DNA of 8,088 nt from Cycloclasticus sp. (GTDB lineage Bacteria > Pseudomonadota > Gammaproteobacteria > Methylococcales > Cycloclasticaceae), in assembly GCA_019090295.1 (NCBI GenBank), contig JAHRWG010000167.1, positions 1-8,088 of the forward strand. Reading direction: 5' to 3'. The notes below the pieces were generated by a model, which saw only the letters and a program-made list of their open reading frames with translations, did no database searches and was not told the origin of the DNA. A program made the translations under genes and the position numbers. Positions within the stretch are counted from its first letter, which is position 1; each line of letters starts with the position of its first letter. This document shows, one piece after another, positions 1 to 7,096 of this stretch.

Positions 1-45
1 ACACCCTAGAGTTCGTCGGCAGCGTCAGATGTGTATAAGAGACAG
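1..45 (+). other. Illumina Nextera adapter remnant (assembly artefact)
   Basis: This is library-construction sequence, not genome. Positions 27-45 are the Tn5 mosaic end AGATGTGTATAAGAGACAG. Together with 13-26 (TCGTCGGCAGCGTC) they make the complete 33-base Nextera read-1 transposase adapter. Just before it, 5-12 reads CCTAGAGT, which I recognise as the Nextera XT i5 index S516. Positions 1-4 (ACAC) match the end of the P5 flow-cell oligonucleotide. The order P5-index-adapter is exactly that of a finished library molecule, so genomic sequence begins at 46. It should be trimmed and not annotated as a transposon end. Confidence 0.98.
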
Positions 46-242
46 CGGCAGTGATAACCCACGCTTGAGATGATATGCCGCGCACATTAATTATGAGCGG
101 CATCAAGTTCCTTGAGTGAGTTATGCTCAATTAACGCGGCATTTGCTTCTTGGTTTCTTGCAAAGGTCTCGATGCAACGTTAATGAGAATTGAATGAGCA
201 TAATAAGTTCAACTTCTCAGGCAATAGGTTGGTTTTTTATAT
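46..242. other. Non-coding, inverted-repeat-rich segment at contig end
   Basis: I find no gene with a start codon and convincing length here. The stretch holds several inverted repeats. ATGCCGC (75-81) pairs with GCGGCAT (97-103), and a second copy of GCGGCAT lies at 136-142. TTGAG (112-116) pairs with CTCAA (126-130). A long stem-loop lies at 184-219. On the minus strand a 30-codon stretch (179-90) is open and protein-like in composition but has no start codon. The segment lies downstream of the minus-strand MBL gene, so it may be its 3' untranslated region, a decayed gene or an unannotated structured RNA. None of these can be chosen from sequence alone. Confidence 0.5.
184..219. other. Stem-loop 3' of the MBL-fold gene
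   Basis: The left arm TGAGAATTGAA (184-194) pairs with the right arm TTCAACTTCTCA (208-219). This gives 11 base pairs with one bulged C at 213 and a 13-base loop. It starts 24 bases beyond the stop codon of the minus-strand MBL gene, a position fitting transcript-end protection or termination. No T-run follows it in the minus direction. In the plus direction a T6 run (233-238) lies 13 bases away, too far for a classic intrinsic terminator. The loop sequence TGAGCATAA (195-203) is the exact complement of 121-129. Confidence 0.5.
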
Positions 243-998
243 CTATGGCAATTGATAGTCGTCTTGGGTAAATAAATCTAAGCCACACTGAAGGTTTTCA
301 ATATAGGAAAGAAACTCGGGTATTGCCTTTCCTGAGATAGCTCTACCATGTTGTGGCACAATTAAATTGATATCGAGTTGACGCACCATGTTGACCCAAA
401 AGCGACACGCTTTGTTGCTGCACATGTAGCGCTTATGAAAGCCATCCATATAGGGCATGATGTCAGACAATTTTTTGACCTCTTTATCTAAGTCAGCTTG
501 CAGACAAAGGTTTGCGCCCATGTCACCAGAAAATAAAATTTTACTCACGGGGTCGTAAAATTGAAAATTCCCTTCGGAGTGTAAAAAGTGTGCGGGAAGT
601 GCTTTGAGCTGAATGGAGCCTAATGATAAATTTACCCCTTTATCTGGCATGGCGATAACTCGGTTGTCGCTTTTACCAGGGCGAGTGAAATGGGGAATAA
701 AGCGTTCCCATAATTCTGGGACAACAATTTTGGCTTTTGTGCCCGAAAGCCATTTGTTTAAAGAGGCAACAATATCGGGGTCTTGGTGAGAAGCAATAAT
801 ATAATCAAGTCCCTTAACGCTTGTAAGATTACAAATCTCAATAAACAAGCGCGAGTATGTCATATCGCCGCCTGGGTCAATTAATGCGGAGTGCTCTTCG
901 TCAATAATTAAAAACTGATTGGCTTGTACCGCTTCTTTTCCAGTAACCAGGTCCCGAAAAACGTGGCAAGAATGTGTTCCATTATTAAAAATTTCCAT
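243..998 (-). CDS. MBL-fold di-iron protein, ODP/flavodiiron-like
   Basis: A 251-residue single-domain metallo-beta-lactamase-fold protein, probably cytoplasmic (no signal peptide). The N-terminal part (NQFLIIDEEHSALIDPGG, residues 27-44) matches the usual opening strands of the fold. Candidate metal ligands are His71, Asp73 and Asp75 (HQDPD), His140 (LHSEGN), Asp159 (SGDMG) and His217 (PQHGR). Their spacing closely follows that of the di-iron site in flavodiiron proteins (HxExDH, H, D, H). Glu is replaced by Asp, and the His after the last Asp is Ile76. The flavodoxin domain of true NO/O2 reductases is absent. This pattern resembles stand-alone oxygen-binding di-iron proteins described as oxygen or iron sensors; a sensor or redox role here is inference. 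The start ATG has AAAAGG about 10 bases upstream. The gene lies 93 bp after thiE, with a palindrome between them, so it may have its own promoter. A generic MBL hydrolase remains possible. Confidence 0.82.
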   Translation of the reverse strand: MEIFNNGTHSCHVFRDLVTGKEAVQANQFLIIDEEHSALIDPGGDMTYSRLFIEICNLTSVKGLDYIIASHQDPDIVASLNKWLSGTKAKIVVPELWERFIPHFTRPGKSDNRVIAMPDKGVNLSLGSIQLKALPAHFLHSEGNFQFYDPVSKILFSGDMGANLCLQADLDKEVKKLSDIMPYMDGFHKRYMCSNKACRFWVNMVRQLDINLIVPQHGRAISGKAIPEFLSYIENLQCGLDLFTQDDYQLP

Positions 999-1029
999 TT
1001 GACTGTAACCTTTTGAATATATTAACGTG

Positions 1030-1042
1030 CATCAAGTTGATG
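1030..1042. promoter_or_regulatory. Palindrome upstream of MBL gene, candidate operator
   Basis: CATCAAGTTGATG is a perfect 13-base palindrome (6-base arms around a central G). It lies 32 bases upstream of the start codon of the minus-strand MBL gene. It is nested with a second inverted repeat, TGCATC (1028-1033) and GATGCA (1044-1049). A dyad in this position is typical of a repressor or activator site. No regulator family can be assigned, and I could not identify a convincing -35/-10 pair next to it. Confidence 0.35.
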
Positions 1043-1056
1043 AGATGCATGACCTA

Positions 1057-1085
1057 TTTAAAACTAAGCCCATTAACTATAGGGC
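1057..1085 (-). terminator. Weak candidate terminator after thiE
   Basis: Read on the minus strand just past the thiE stop codon, GCCC (1082-1085) pairs with GGGC (1068-1071) across a 10-base loop. It is followed by TTAGTTTT. The stem has only 4 G-C pairs and the T-run is interrupted, so termination may be partial. If it works, it would separate thiDE from the MBL gene. Confidence 0.3.
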
Positions 1086-1091
1086 AAATGC

Positions 1092-1715
1092 TTAAAATAA
1101 GTTGTGAAAGCCTTTGCACATTGACGAGATATCTTTTGAAGAAAAAAGTCCATCAACCACGGCGGTAAAACTAGCACCTGCGCTAATGATAGGCTTTACG
1201 TTATCTACTGTGATACCGCCGATTGCAACGATGGGTATACGGATGTTCTTTTTGGCATTTATGAGTGTATCTGTAGTGGCTAAGGGCGAGCCAGGTTTTG
1301 TCGATGAGTTAAAAAAACGCCCAAAAGCAACATAGTCCGCACCTTGTTGCTCAGCAGTTATGGCTAAGGAAATGTCATGATGACAGGTGATACCAATAAT
1401 TGCGCTATCACCTAATAATGCGCGTGCATGTTGTACAGAACCATCTGCTTGCCCAAGGTGAACCCCCTCGGCTTCACAAGCCAAGGCAAGCTCTGGATCA
1501 TCATTGATGATCAGCGGGACCCTGTGTTGAAGACATAGTGTATGAATCGCTTTCGCTCTAAAGCTTTTTTCTGAAACGTTGCTGATTTTATCTCGATATT
1601 GAATTAAGGCGACACCGCCGATCAGCGCTTTTTCTACCTTGTCTAATAGCAGTAACGTATCGCTTATGTCTGGGGTAATGGCGTATAAGCCTTTTGTTGG
1701 AAATGATAGGTGCAT
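1092..1715 (-). CDS. thiE: Thiamine-phosphate synthase
   Basis: ThiE couples hydroxymethylpyrimidine diphosphate with the thiazole phosphate carboxylate to form thiamine monophosphate in the cytoplasm. At 207 residues it is normal length for this TIM-barrel enzyme. Family signatures occur in order: IQYRDK (38-43, phosphate/Mg site), INDDPELA (70-77), GVHLGQADG (84-92), GITCH (108-112), DYVAFGRFF followed by SSTKP (127-141, diphosphate loop) and PIVAIGGI (161-168). The late VVDGLF (186-191) closes the barrel. The ATG at 1715 lies only 3 bases after the thiD stop, and no clear ribosome binding site is visible, so translation is probably coupled to thiD. No thiazole-synthesis genes are in this window. 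Confidence 0.96.
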   Translation of the reverse strand: MHLSFPTKGLYAITPDISDTLLLLDKVEKALIGGVALIQYRDKISNVSEKSFRAKAIHTLCLQHRVPLIINDDPELALACEAEGVHLGQADGSVQHARALLGDSAIIGITCHHDISLAITAEQQGADYVAFGRFFNSSTKPGSPLATTDTLINAKKNIRIPIVAIGGITVDNVKPIISAGASFTAVVDGLFSSKDISSMCKGFHNLF

Positions 1716-1718
1716 AAG

Positions 1719-2495
1719 CTATAAACGACGAGGAAATGCCTGCCCTCGGCCAATTTGCTGTGCATTGTTAATGGACTTATCGGTGTAAGCTTGTGCCTGT
1801 TCAATTGCGCTAGAAAGGCTGAAACCTTGAGCGATTAAGGCAGCTATTGAAGCTGCGAGAGTGCAACCTGTTCCGTGAAAATCACCTGCCTGACGAGACC
1901 ATTTGAAAGTACGGACAGTTTCATTTTTTTGGAAAAAATGATTGTAAATGGTAGAGCCTGAAACATGCCCGCCGGTAATTAAAACAGTTGAAGCACCCTG
2001 CTCTAATAGCGCGGCCCCCAGTGTACTTATGTCGGTGTTATTTGTTAGCCCTGATAGTTTAGTAGCCTCTAGTGTATTAGGTGTTAAGAGCGTTGTTAAA
2101 GGTAAAAGCTGGCTTATGATGGTATTAATTAGTGCAGTGTTAGCGAGGGGAGACCCGTCGCCACAAGCTAACACAGGATCAAATATAACGGGGATGTTGG
2201 GGTGTTTTTTTAAGATGCTGGCAATAGCGTCTACGCACTCAATAGACCCAGTCAAACCAATTTTTATGACAGAGATGGGCATGTCATTAAATAATGCTTT
2301 AGCTTGATGAATGATATTGTCGGCAGAGATAGGCATTAGACGATGTACGGTGGTAGAGTCTTGTACCGTTAAGCAGGTGATAATTGAACAAGGATGACAG
2401 TCAAAATGGGTGATAGATTCGGCGTCTGCCTGTATGCCTGCACCACCTGTTGGGTCATGGCCAGATATGCTGAGTACAATCGGTTTTTTAGACAT
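1719..2495 (-). CDS. thiD: Hydroxymethylpyrimidine/phosphomethylpyrimidine kinase
   Basis: ThiD phosphorylates hydroxymethylpyrimidine and then its monophosphate, giving the pyrimidine diphosphate that ThiE uses. It is a ribokinase-fold enzyme. From the ATG chosen here it has 258 residues, as usual for the family. Visible motifs are SGHDPTGGAGIQAD (11-24, substrate loop), the DPV motif (106-108), LLTPN (136-140) and the anion-hole motif HGTGCTLA (207-214) with the conserved Cys211. A TTG at 2519 would add 8 residues (MLAIYPKP). I prefer the ATG at 2495 because family members normally begin only a few residues before the VLSISGHD strand and neither start has a clear Shine-Dalgarno. The gene leads a thiD-thiE unit divergent from metH. 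No TPP riboswitch is visible upstream. Confidence 0.95.
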   Translation of the reverse strand: MSKKPIVLSISGHDPTGGAGIQADAESITHFDCHPCSIITCLTVQDSTTVHRLMPISADNIIHQAKALFNDMPISVIKIGLTGSIECVDAIASILKKHPNIPVIFDPVLACGDGSPLANTALINTIISQLLPLTTLLTPNTLEATKLSGLTNNTDISTLGAALLEQGASTVLITGGHVSGSTIYNHFFQKNETVRTFKWSRQAGDFHGTGCTLAASIAALIAQGFSLSSAIEQAQAYTDKSINNAQQIGRGQAFPRRL

Positions 2496-2626
2496 TGGTT
2501 TGGGATAAATTGCTAACAAAGGCTTAATGGGTAAATGTTAGAGCAATAAATCATCAACAACAAGTGTCTGTTATTGAACGATAGGCGTAAAATACACGAT
2601 CATTAAAATTGACTACGTATCGACTT
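2496..2626. promoter_or_regulatory. Divergent thiD/metH promoter region
   Basis: These 131 bases must hold the promoters of both transcription units. For thiD (minus strand) the best candidate is TTGTTG (2558-2563), a 17-base spacer and TAACAT (2535-2540). For metH (plus strand) a candidate is TTGAAC (2574-2579), an 18-base spacer and GATCAT (2598-2603). An alternative -10 is TAAAAT (2588-2593), which lacks a good -35. CAATAA (2544-2549) and TTATTG (2571-2576) form an inverted repeat between the two promoters. All assignments are by eye and weak. I see no MetR-type TGAA-N5-TTCA site. Confidence 0.4.
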
Positions 2627-5600
2627 ATGGCGCAAACAGCAAAACATACCCAGCTTTTAGACTTGTTAGATAAGCAAATTCTAGTGCTCGATGGTGCGAT
2701 GGGAACAATGATTCAATCGTACCAGTTTGAAGAGGTAGATTACCGAGGTGAGCGTTTTGCTGATTGGCCAAGCGATGTAAAAGGTAATAATGATTTATTG
2801 TCTCTAACCCAAGCCGATACCATTCGCGCGATTCATTTAGCTTATTTAGAAGCGGGCGCAGACATTGTTGAAACGAATACCTTCAACTCTACTCGTGTCG
2901 CCATGGCGGATTACGATATGGAGGACTTGTCGTATGAAATTAACGAACAGTCAGCGAAGATTGCTCGCCAAGCTGCCGATGAAATAGAGGCTAAATACCC
3001 AGGCCGTGCCTGTTTTGTGGCGGGTGTTTTAGGCCCAACAAACCGCACGGCGAGTATCTCTCCAGATGTAAATGATCCCGCTTTTAGAAACATTAGTTTC
3101 GATGAGTTAGTTGACTCTTATACCGAGTCAATGGATGGGTTATTAAAAGGTGGTGCCGATATTATTTTGGTGGAAACCATTTTTGATACGCTGAATGCAA
3201 AAGCGGCCTTGTTTGCGATTGAGCAGTATTTTGAAAAACATCAAGTGCGTTACCCAGTGATGATTTCTGGCACAATTACCGATGCGTCAGGTCGAACATT
3301 GTCGGGTCAAGTCACCGAGGCGTTTTGGAACTCATTGCGTCATATTAAACCAATCAGTATCGGTTTTAATTGTGCCTTGGGTGCGCAAGAGCTACGCCAG
3401 TATGTAGAAGAGTTGTCACGGGTGGCTGATACGTATGTGAGTGCGCACCCCAATGCGGGGTTGCCGAATGAGTTTGGTGGTTATGATGAAACGCCAGAAG
3501 ACATGGCGGAGCATATTCGTGAGTGGGCGCAAAGTGGTTTTCTAAATATCATTGGTGGTTGCTGTGGTACATCGCCTGAGTTTATCACTGCGATGAGAGA
3601 TGCAGTGGCAGATTGCGCGCCACGAAAAATTCCTGATTTAGAAACGGAGTGTCGCTTATCTGGCCTTGAGCCGATGAATATTACTAAAGACTCTTTATTT
3701 ATCAACGTGGGCGAGCGTACAAACGTAACGGGTTCTGCGCGGTTTAAACGCTTAATTAAAGAGCAAGACTACGAAACGGCTTTAGATGTAGCGCGTCAGC
3801 AAGTAGAAAGTGGCGCACAAGTGATCGATATCAACATGGATGAAGGCATGTTGGATTCGAAAGCCGCGATGGTTCGTTTTTTAAGCTTGATTGCTGCCGA
3901 GCCAGATATATCCGTAGTCCCCGTGATGATTGATTCATCTAAATGGGAGATTTTAGAAGCCGGTTTAAAATGCGTGCAAGGTAAGGCGATTGTTAACTCT
4001 ATTAGCTTAAAAGAGGGTGAAGATAACTTTATCGCCCAAGCCAAAACCATTATGAGTTATGGCGCAGCGGTTATTGTCATGGCGTTTGATGAAACAGGCC
4101 AAGCCGATACGTTTGAGCGCAAGGTAGAGATTTGTACGCGTGCCTACAATGTATTAACCGACAAGGTTGGCTTCCCGCCTGAAGACATTGTTTTTGACCC
4201 GAATATTTTTGCAGTCGCCACGGGTATTGATGAGCACAATAATTATGCGGTTGACTTTATTGAAGCCACCCGAGTTATTAAGCAAACCTTGCCACACGCG
4301 ATGGTATCGGGTGGGGTATCTAACGTATCGTTTTCATTTCGTGGAAATAATACGGTACGTGAGGCAATACATGCGGTGTTTTTATACCATGCGATTAAAG
4401 CGGGTATGGACATGGGGATCGTCAACGCAGGGCAGTTAGCGGTGTATGACGATATTCCAAACGAGCTACGTGAGTGTGTTGAAGATGTTATTTTAAACCG
4501 CACCCCAAGCAAGGGCGAAAGCGCAACGGAAAACCTATTGGCGGTTGCTGAGAAATACCTTGATGGAGACTCAGAAGAGGCCGTAAAAGAAGCCGCTGAA
4601 TGGCGCTCATGGCCAGTAAAAAAACGATTAGAGCACGCACTCGTCAAAGGTATTACCGAATTTATAGAAGAAGACACTGAACTGGTTCGCCAAGAAGTTG
4701 ATCGCCCTCTACATGTGATTGAAGGCCCGTTAATGGATGGGATGAACGTGGTGGGTGACCTGTTTGGCGAAGGCAAAATGTTCTTGCCGCAAGTGGTTAA
4801 ATCAGCCCGCGTTATGAAAAAAGCGGTGGCGTACCTTATGCCATTTATGGAAGAAGAAAAGGGCGATGTTATTAGCAATAATGGCAAGATTCTAATGGCG
4901 ACCGTTAAAGGCGATGTGCACGATATTGGTAAAAATATTGTTGCTGTGGTTCTGCAATGTAATGGATTTGAAGTGGTCGATTTAGGCGTAATGGTTCCCG
5001 CCGATACCATTTTAAAACAGGCCAAAGAACACAACGTGGATGTGATTGGTTTGAGTGGTCTGATCACACCCTCGTTAGATGAAATGGTGCATATGGCAAA
5101 AGAAATGCAACGCCAAGGCTTTGAAGTACCACTAATGATTGGCGGGGCAACTACCTCGCGCGCGCATACCGCCGTTAAGATTGAGCCAAACTATAAAGGT
5201 GCAAGCGTGTATGTGACCGATGCATCGCGCTCAGTTGGCGTGGTCACCAAGTTGCTGGATAAAACAGCAGGCAATGATTATCACGAAAAAATTCGTGAGG
5301 AGTATGCCGAGGTGCGTGAGCGCCATAAAGGCCGCCAGTCAACCAAGCGGCAGTTAAACCTAGAGGATGCTCGCGCCAATGCAACGGAAGTTGATTGGGC
5401 TAACTTTACGCCTGTAAAACCGAGCTTTTTAGGCACAAAAACATTCACTGATTTCCCACTGGCGGAGATTGCCGAATTTATTGATTGGTCGCCGTTCTTT
5501 CAGACGTGGGAATTAATTGGCAGTTACCCAAAAATTCTCGATGATGAAATCGTGGGGCAGCACGCGCGTGACTTGTTAAAAGATGCGAAGGCGATGCTTA

Positions 5601-6340
5601 AACAAATTATTGATGAAAAGTGGTTAACCGCCCGTGCCGTTATTGGTTTTTTCCCGGCGAATAGCCGAGTGGATGATGTGGTGGTATACGAAGATGAATC
5701 TCGTCAAACAGACGCCGCAGTGCTTCATCACTTACGTCAGCAAAATATAAAGCCGCCGGGGCGTAAGAACTACTGCTTGGCAGATACCGTAGCGCCTGAG
5801 GATTCATCGATGAAGGATTACTTAGGGGGGTTTGCGGTGACCGCAGGCATTGGTATTGAAGAACACCTAAAGCGCTTTGAAGCAGAACACGACGACTACC
5901 AGTCCATTATGCTCAAAGCCTTGGCTGATCGCTTGGCAGAGGCGTTTGCTGAGTGTATGCATCAGAAAGTGCGTACCGAATACTGGGGGTATGCACCCAG
6001 CGAAACACTGGCTAATGATGAGTTAATTAATGAAAAATACAGCGGCATTCGTCCAGCGCCGGGTTACCCAGCGTGCCCAGATCATACCGAAAAGGCATCT
6101 TTATTTAGCCTGTTAAATGCTAGTGCAGAAACCGGAATAGAATTAACAGATAGTTTTGCGATGTATCCAACGGCTGCGGTGAGTGGCTGGTATTTTGCAC
6201 ACCCAGACGCGCAATATTTCAATGTTGGTAAGCTGAAAAAAGATCAAGTTGAAGATTATGCGCAACGCAAAGGTGAAAGTGTCGATTACGTAGAACGTTG
6301 GTTAGCCCCAAGCTTGGCGTATGACCCTGATGACAACTAA
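2627..6340 (+). CDS. metH: Cobalamin-dependent methionine synthase
   Basis: MetH transfers a methyl group from 5-methyltetrahydrofolate through cobalamin to homocysteine, making methionine in the cytoplasm. From the ATG used here it is 1237 residues with all four modules. The homocysteine domain (about 10-330) has zinc ligands Cys249 (FNCALG) and Cys312-Cys313 (GGCCGT). The pterin-binding domain (about 350-625) contains [11 protein letters not shown] and [10 protein letters not shown]. The cobalamin cap and Rossmann modules (about 640-880) contain the base-off motif GDVHDIG with His765 and GLSGLITPS. The AdoMet-dependent reactivation domain (about 900-1230) contains [15 protein letters not shown]. 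All key residues look intact. A TTG at 2609 would add six residues (MTTYRL). I prefer the ATG at 2627 because it places the zinc cysteines within two residues of the E. coli positions, and a possible promoter would start transcription near the TTG. Neither start shows a good ribosome binding site. Confidence 0.97.
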   Translation: MAQTAKHTQLLDLLDKQILVLDGAMGTMIQSYQFEEVDYRGERFADWPSDVKGNNDLLSLTQADTIRAIHLAYLEAGADIVETNTFNSTRVAMADYDMEDLSYEINEQSAKIARQAADEIEAKYPGRACFVAGVLGPTNRTASISPDVNDPAFRNISFDELVDSYTESMDGLLKGGADIILVETIFDTLNAKAALFAIEQYFEKHQVRYPVMISGTITDASGRTLSGQVTEAFWNSLRHIKPISIGFNCALGAQELRQYVEELSRVADTYVSAHPNAGLPNEFGGYDETPEDMAEHIREWAQSGFLNIIGGCCGTSPEFITAMRDAVADCAPRKIPDLETECRLSGLEPMNITKDSLFINVGERTNVTGSARFKRLIKEQDYETALDVARQQVESGAQVIDINMDEGMLDSKAAMVRFLSLIAAEPDISVVPVMIDSSKWEILEAGLKCVQGKAIVNSISLKEGEDNFIAQAKTIMSYGAAVIVMAFDETGQADTFERKVEICTRAYNVLTDKVGFPPEDIVFDPNIFAVATGIDEHNNYAVDFIEATRVIKQTLPHAMVSGGVSNVSFSFRGNNTVREAIHAVFLYHAIKAGMDMGIVNAGQLAVYDDIPNELRECVEDVILNRTPSKGESATENLLAVAEKYLDGDSEEAVKEAAEWRSWPVKKRLEHALVKGITEFIEEDTELVRQEVDRPLHVIEGPLMDGMNVVGDLFGEGKMFLPQVVKSARVMKKAVAYLMPFMEEEKGDVISNNGKILMATVKGDVHDIGKNIVAVVLQCNGFEVVDLGVMVPADTILKQAKEHNVDVIGLSGLITPSLDEMVHMAKEMQRQGFEVPLMIGGATTSRAHTAVKIEPNYKGASVYVTDASRSVGVVTKLLDKTAGNDYHEKIREEYAEVRERHKGRQSTKRQLNLEDARANATEVDWANFTPVKPSFLGTKTFTDFPLAEIAEFIDWSPFFQTWELIGSYPKILDDEIVGQHARDLLKDAKAMLKQIIDEKWLTARAVIGFFPANSRVDDVVVYEDESRQTDAAVLHHLRQQNIKPPGRKNYCLADTVAPEDSSMKDYLGGFAVTAGIGIEEHLKRFEAEHDDYQSIMLKALADRLAEAFAECMHQKVRTEYWGYAPSETLANDELINEKYSGIRPAPGYPACPDHTEKASLFSLLNASAETGIELTDSFAMYPTAAVSGWYFAHPDAQYFNVGKLKKDQVEDYAQRKGESVDYVERWLAPSLAYDPDDN

Positions 6341-6587
6341 TTTAATATTTTACACAACTGAGGGGTGTCATTTATGTGAGCAGGCACAGGTTTTATTGCA
6401 AGACCTGTTGCGAGAGTACCCAGCGAAATACCAAATAGAAATAGTTGATATCGTTGAGTCTGAAGCGCTCATTCAAAAGTATGGAACAAGAATCCCTGTG
6501 CTGGTCAACGTTGGTGCTAGAGAAGATTTAGGTTGGCCTTTTGACTATCAATCTTTGCTTCATTTCATAGGCCTTGGAAACGCGTGA
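6330..6587 (+). CDS. Glutaredoxin-like small thiol protein (DUF836 type)
   Basis: An 85-residue thioredoxin-fold protein of the small glutaredoxin-like (DUF836) group. It opens with the beta-strand LIFYTT, followed by the redox motif CHLC (Cys13, Cys16) at the start of helix 1. It continues through IEIVDI and the cis-proline loop TRIPVLV (Pro56), and ends with GWPFD (69-73), which is typical of this group. It probably exchanges disulfides or thiols in the cytoplasm; the substrate is unknown. Its start lies inside the end of metH. The ATG at 6330 overlaps metH by 11 bases, and an in-frame ATG at 6321 would overlap by 20. The shorter start fits the usual short N-terminus. No Shine-Dalgarno is apparent, so translation is probably coupled to metH. 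Confidence 0.82.
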   Translation: MTTNLIFYTTEGCHLCEQAQVLLQDLLREYPAKYQIEIVDIVESEALIQKYGTRIPVLVNVGAREDLGWPFDYQSLLHFIGLGNA

Positions 6588-7039
6588 TAACGGTAGGTGT
6601 TATTTCAGATACACATGGTTTACTAAGGCCAGAGGTGTTTGACTGTTTACAAGATTGTCAGCATATTATTCACGCGGGTGATATTGGTTCGCCTGAAATT
6701 ATTGCAGAATTAGAGAATATAGCACCCTTAAATATCATCCGTGGGAACGTTGATAAAGCAGATTGGGCGAAAAAGATTCCAGCGACTGATTTTTTCCAAA
6801 TAGACAAGGCAATTATTTATTGCTTACATAATTTACAACACTTGGATTTAGACCCGAAGGCCGCAGAGATAAACCTTGTTATTAGTGGTCATACACATCA
6901 GCCTGCGTTGTTTGAAAAAGAGGGGGTCAGCTTCTTAAACCCAGGCAGTATAGGCCCGTGTCGCTTCTCGTACCCCATATCCATGGCAAAAATATATTTA
7001 AATGATGAGCAGTTTAATGTTGAGTTTATTTCTTTTTAA
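6584..7039 (+). CDS. Metallophosphoesterase, YfcE/MJ0936 family
   Basis: A 151-residue calcineurin-like phosphodiesterase of the small YfcE/MJ0936 type. Members hydrolyse phosphodiester model substrates with a two-metal centre, and their physiological substrates are mostly unknown. Ligand motifs occur in order: SDTH (Asp9, His11), AGDIG (Asp33), RGNVD (Asn55, with Val where Cys is common), His82 in CLHNL, and GHTH (His103, His105). NPGSI (119-123) follows. His82 is kept, but the usual HG pair after strand 4 is HN here. The start is GTG. Its last two bases form part of the upstream stop (GTGA overlap), which fixes the start and makes translational coupling to the glutaredoxin gene likely. No signal peptide is present. 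The methionine-synthase neighbourhood does not by itself indicate a substrate. Confidence 0.88.
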   Translation: MITVGVISDTHGLLRPEVFDCLQDCQHIIHAGDIGSPEIIAELENIAPLNIIRGNVDKADWAKKIPATDFFQIDKAIIYCLHNLQHLDLDPKAAEINLVISGHTHQPALFEKEGVSFLNPGSIGPCRFSYPISMAKIYLNDEQFNVEFISF

Positions 7040-7058
7040 AAATCAACTCAGTTTGAGT
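7038..7058 (-). terminator. Weak candidate terminator of the RTX gene
   Basis: Read on the minus strand, ACTCA-AAC-TGAGT (7058-7046) forms a 5-bp stem with a 3-base loop. It is followed by TGATTTTT (7045-7038), about 40 bases past the RTX stop codon. The stem is short and the T-run touches the last codon of the convergent phosphoesterase gene, so this is only a candidate. No T-run follows the hairpin in the plus direction. Confidence 0.35.
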
Positions 7059-7096
7059 AGCTTGTTAATACAGGCCACTCAAGTGCTAAAAAACGA

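Noticed and set aside
27..45. Tn5/IS50-type mosaic end as a possible transposon boundary
   Set aside because: The adjoining 13-26 adapter and i5 index show it is from library preparation, not a mobile element.
205..225. CTGAGA-containing stretch on the minus strand near a thiamine gene cluster, recalling part of a TPP riboswitch
   Set aside because: It lies downstream of the MBL gene and not upstream of thi genes, and the rest of the THI-box core is absent. It is explained as one arm of the 184-219 stem-loop.
1114..1335. Plus-strand open frame of 73 residues
   Set aside because: It is antisense to the conserved C-terminal half of thiE, with no ribosome binding site or family resemblance.
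2496..2626. Possible TPP riboswitch before thiD or a methionine/cobalamin riboswitch before metH
   Set aside because: No CTGAGA core, B12-box or SAM-riboswitch elements are seen on either strand, and the space is too short for two leaders with promoters.
4243..5067. 274-residue minus-strand open frame inside metH
   Set aside because: It lies fully opposite conserved cobalamin-domain coding of metH. Its Ser/Thr-rich composition is typical of an antisense shadow.
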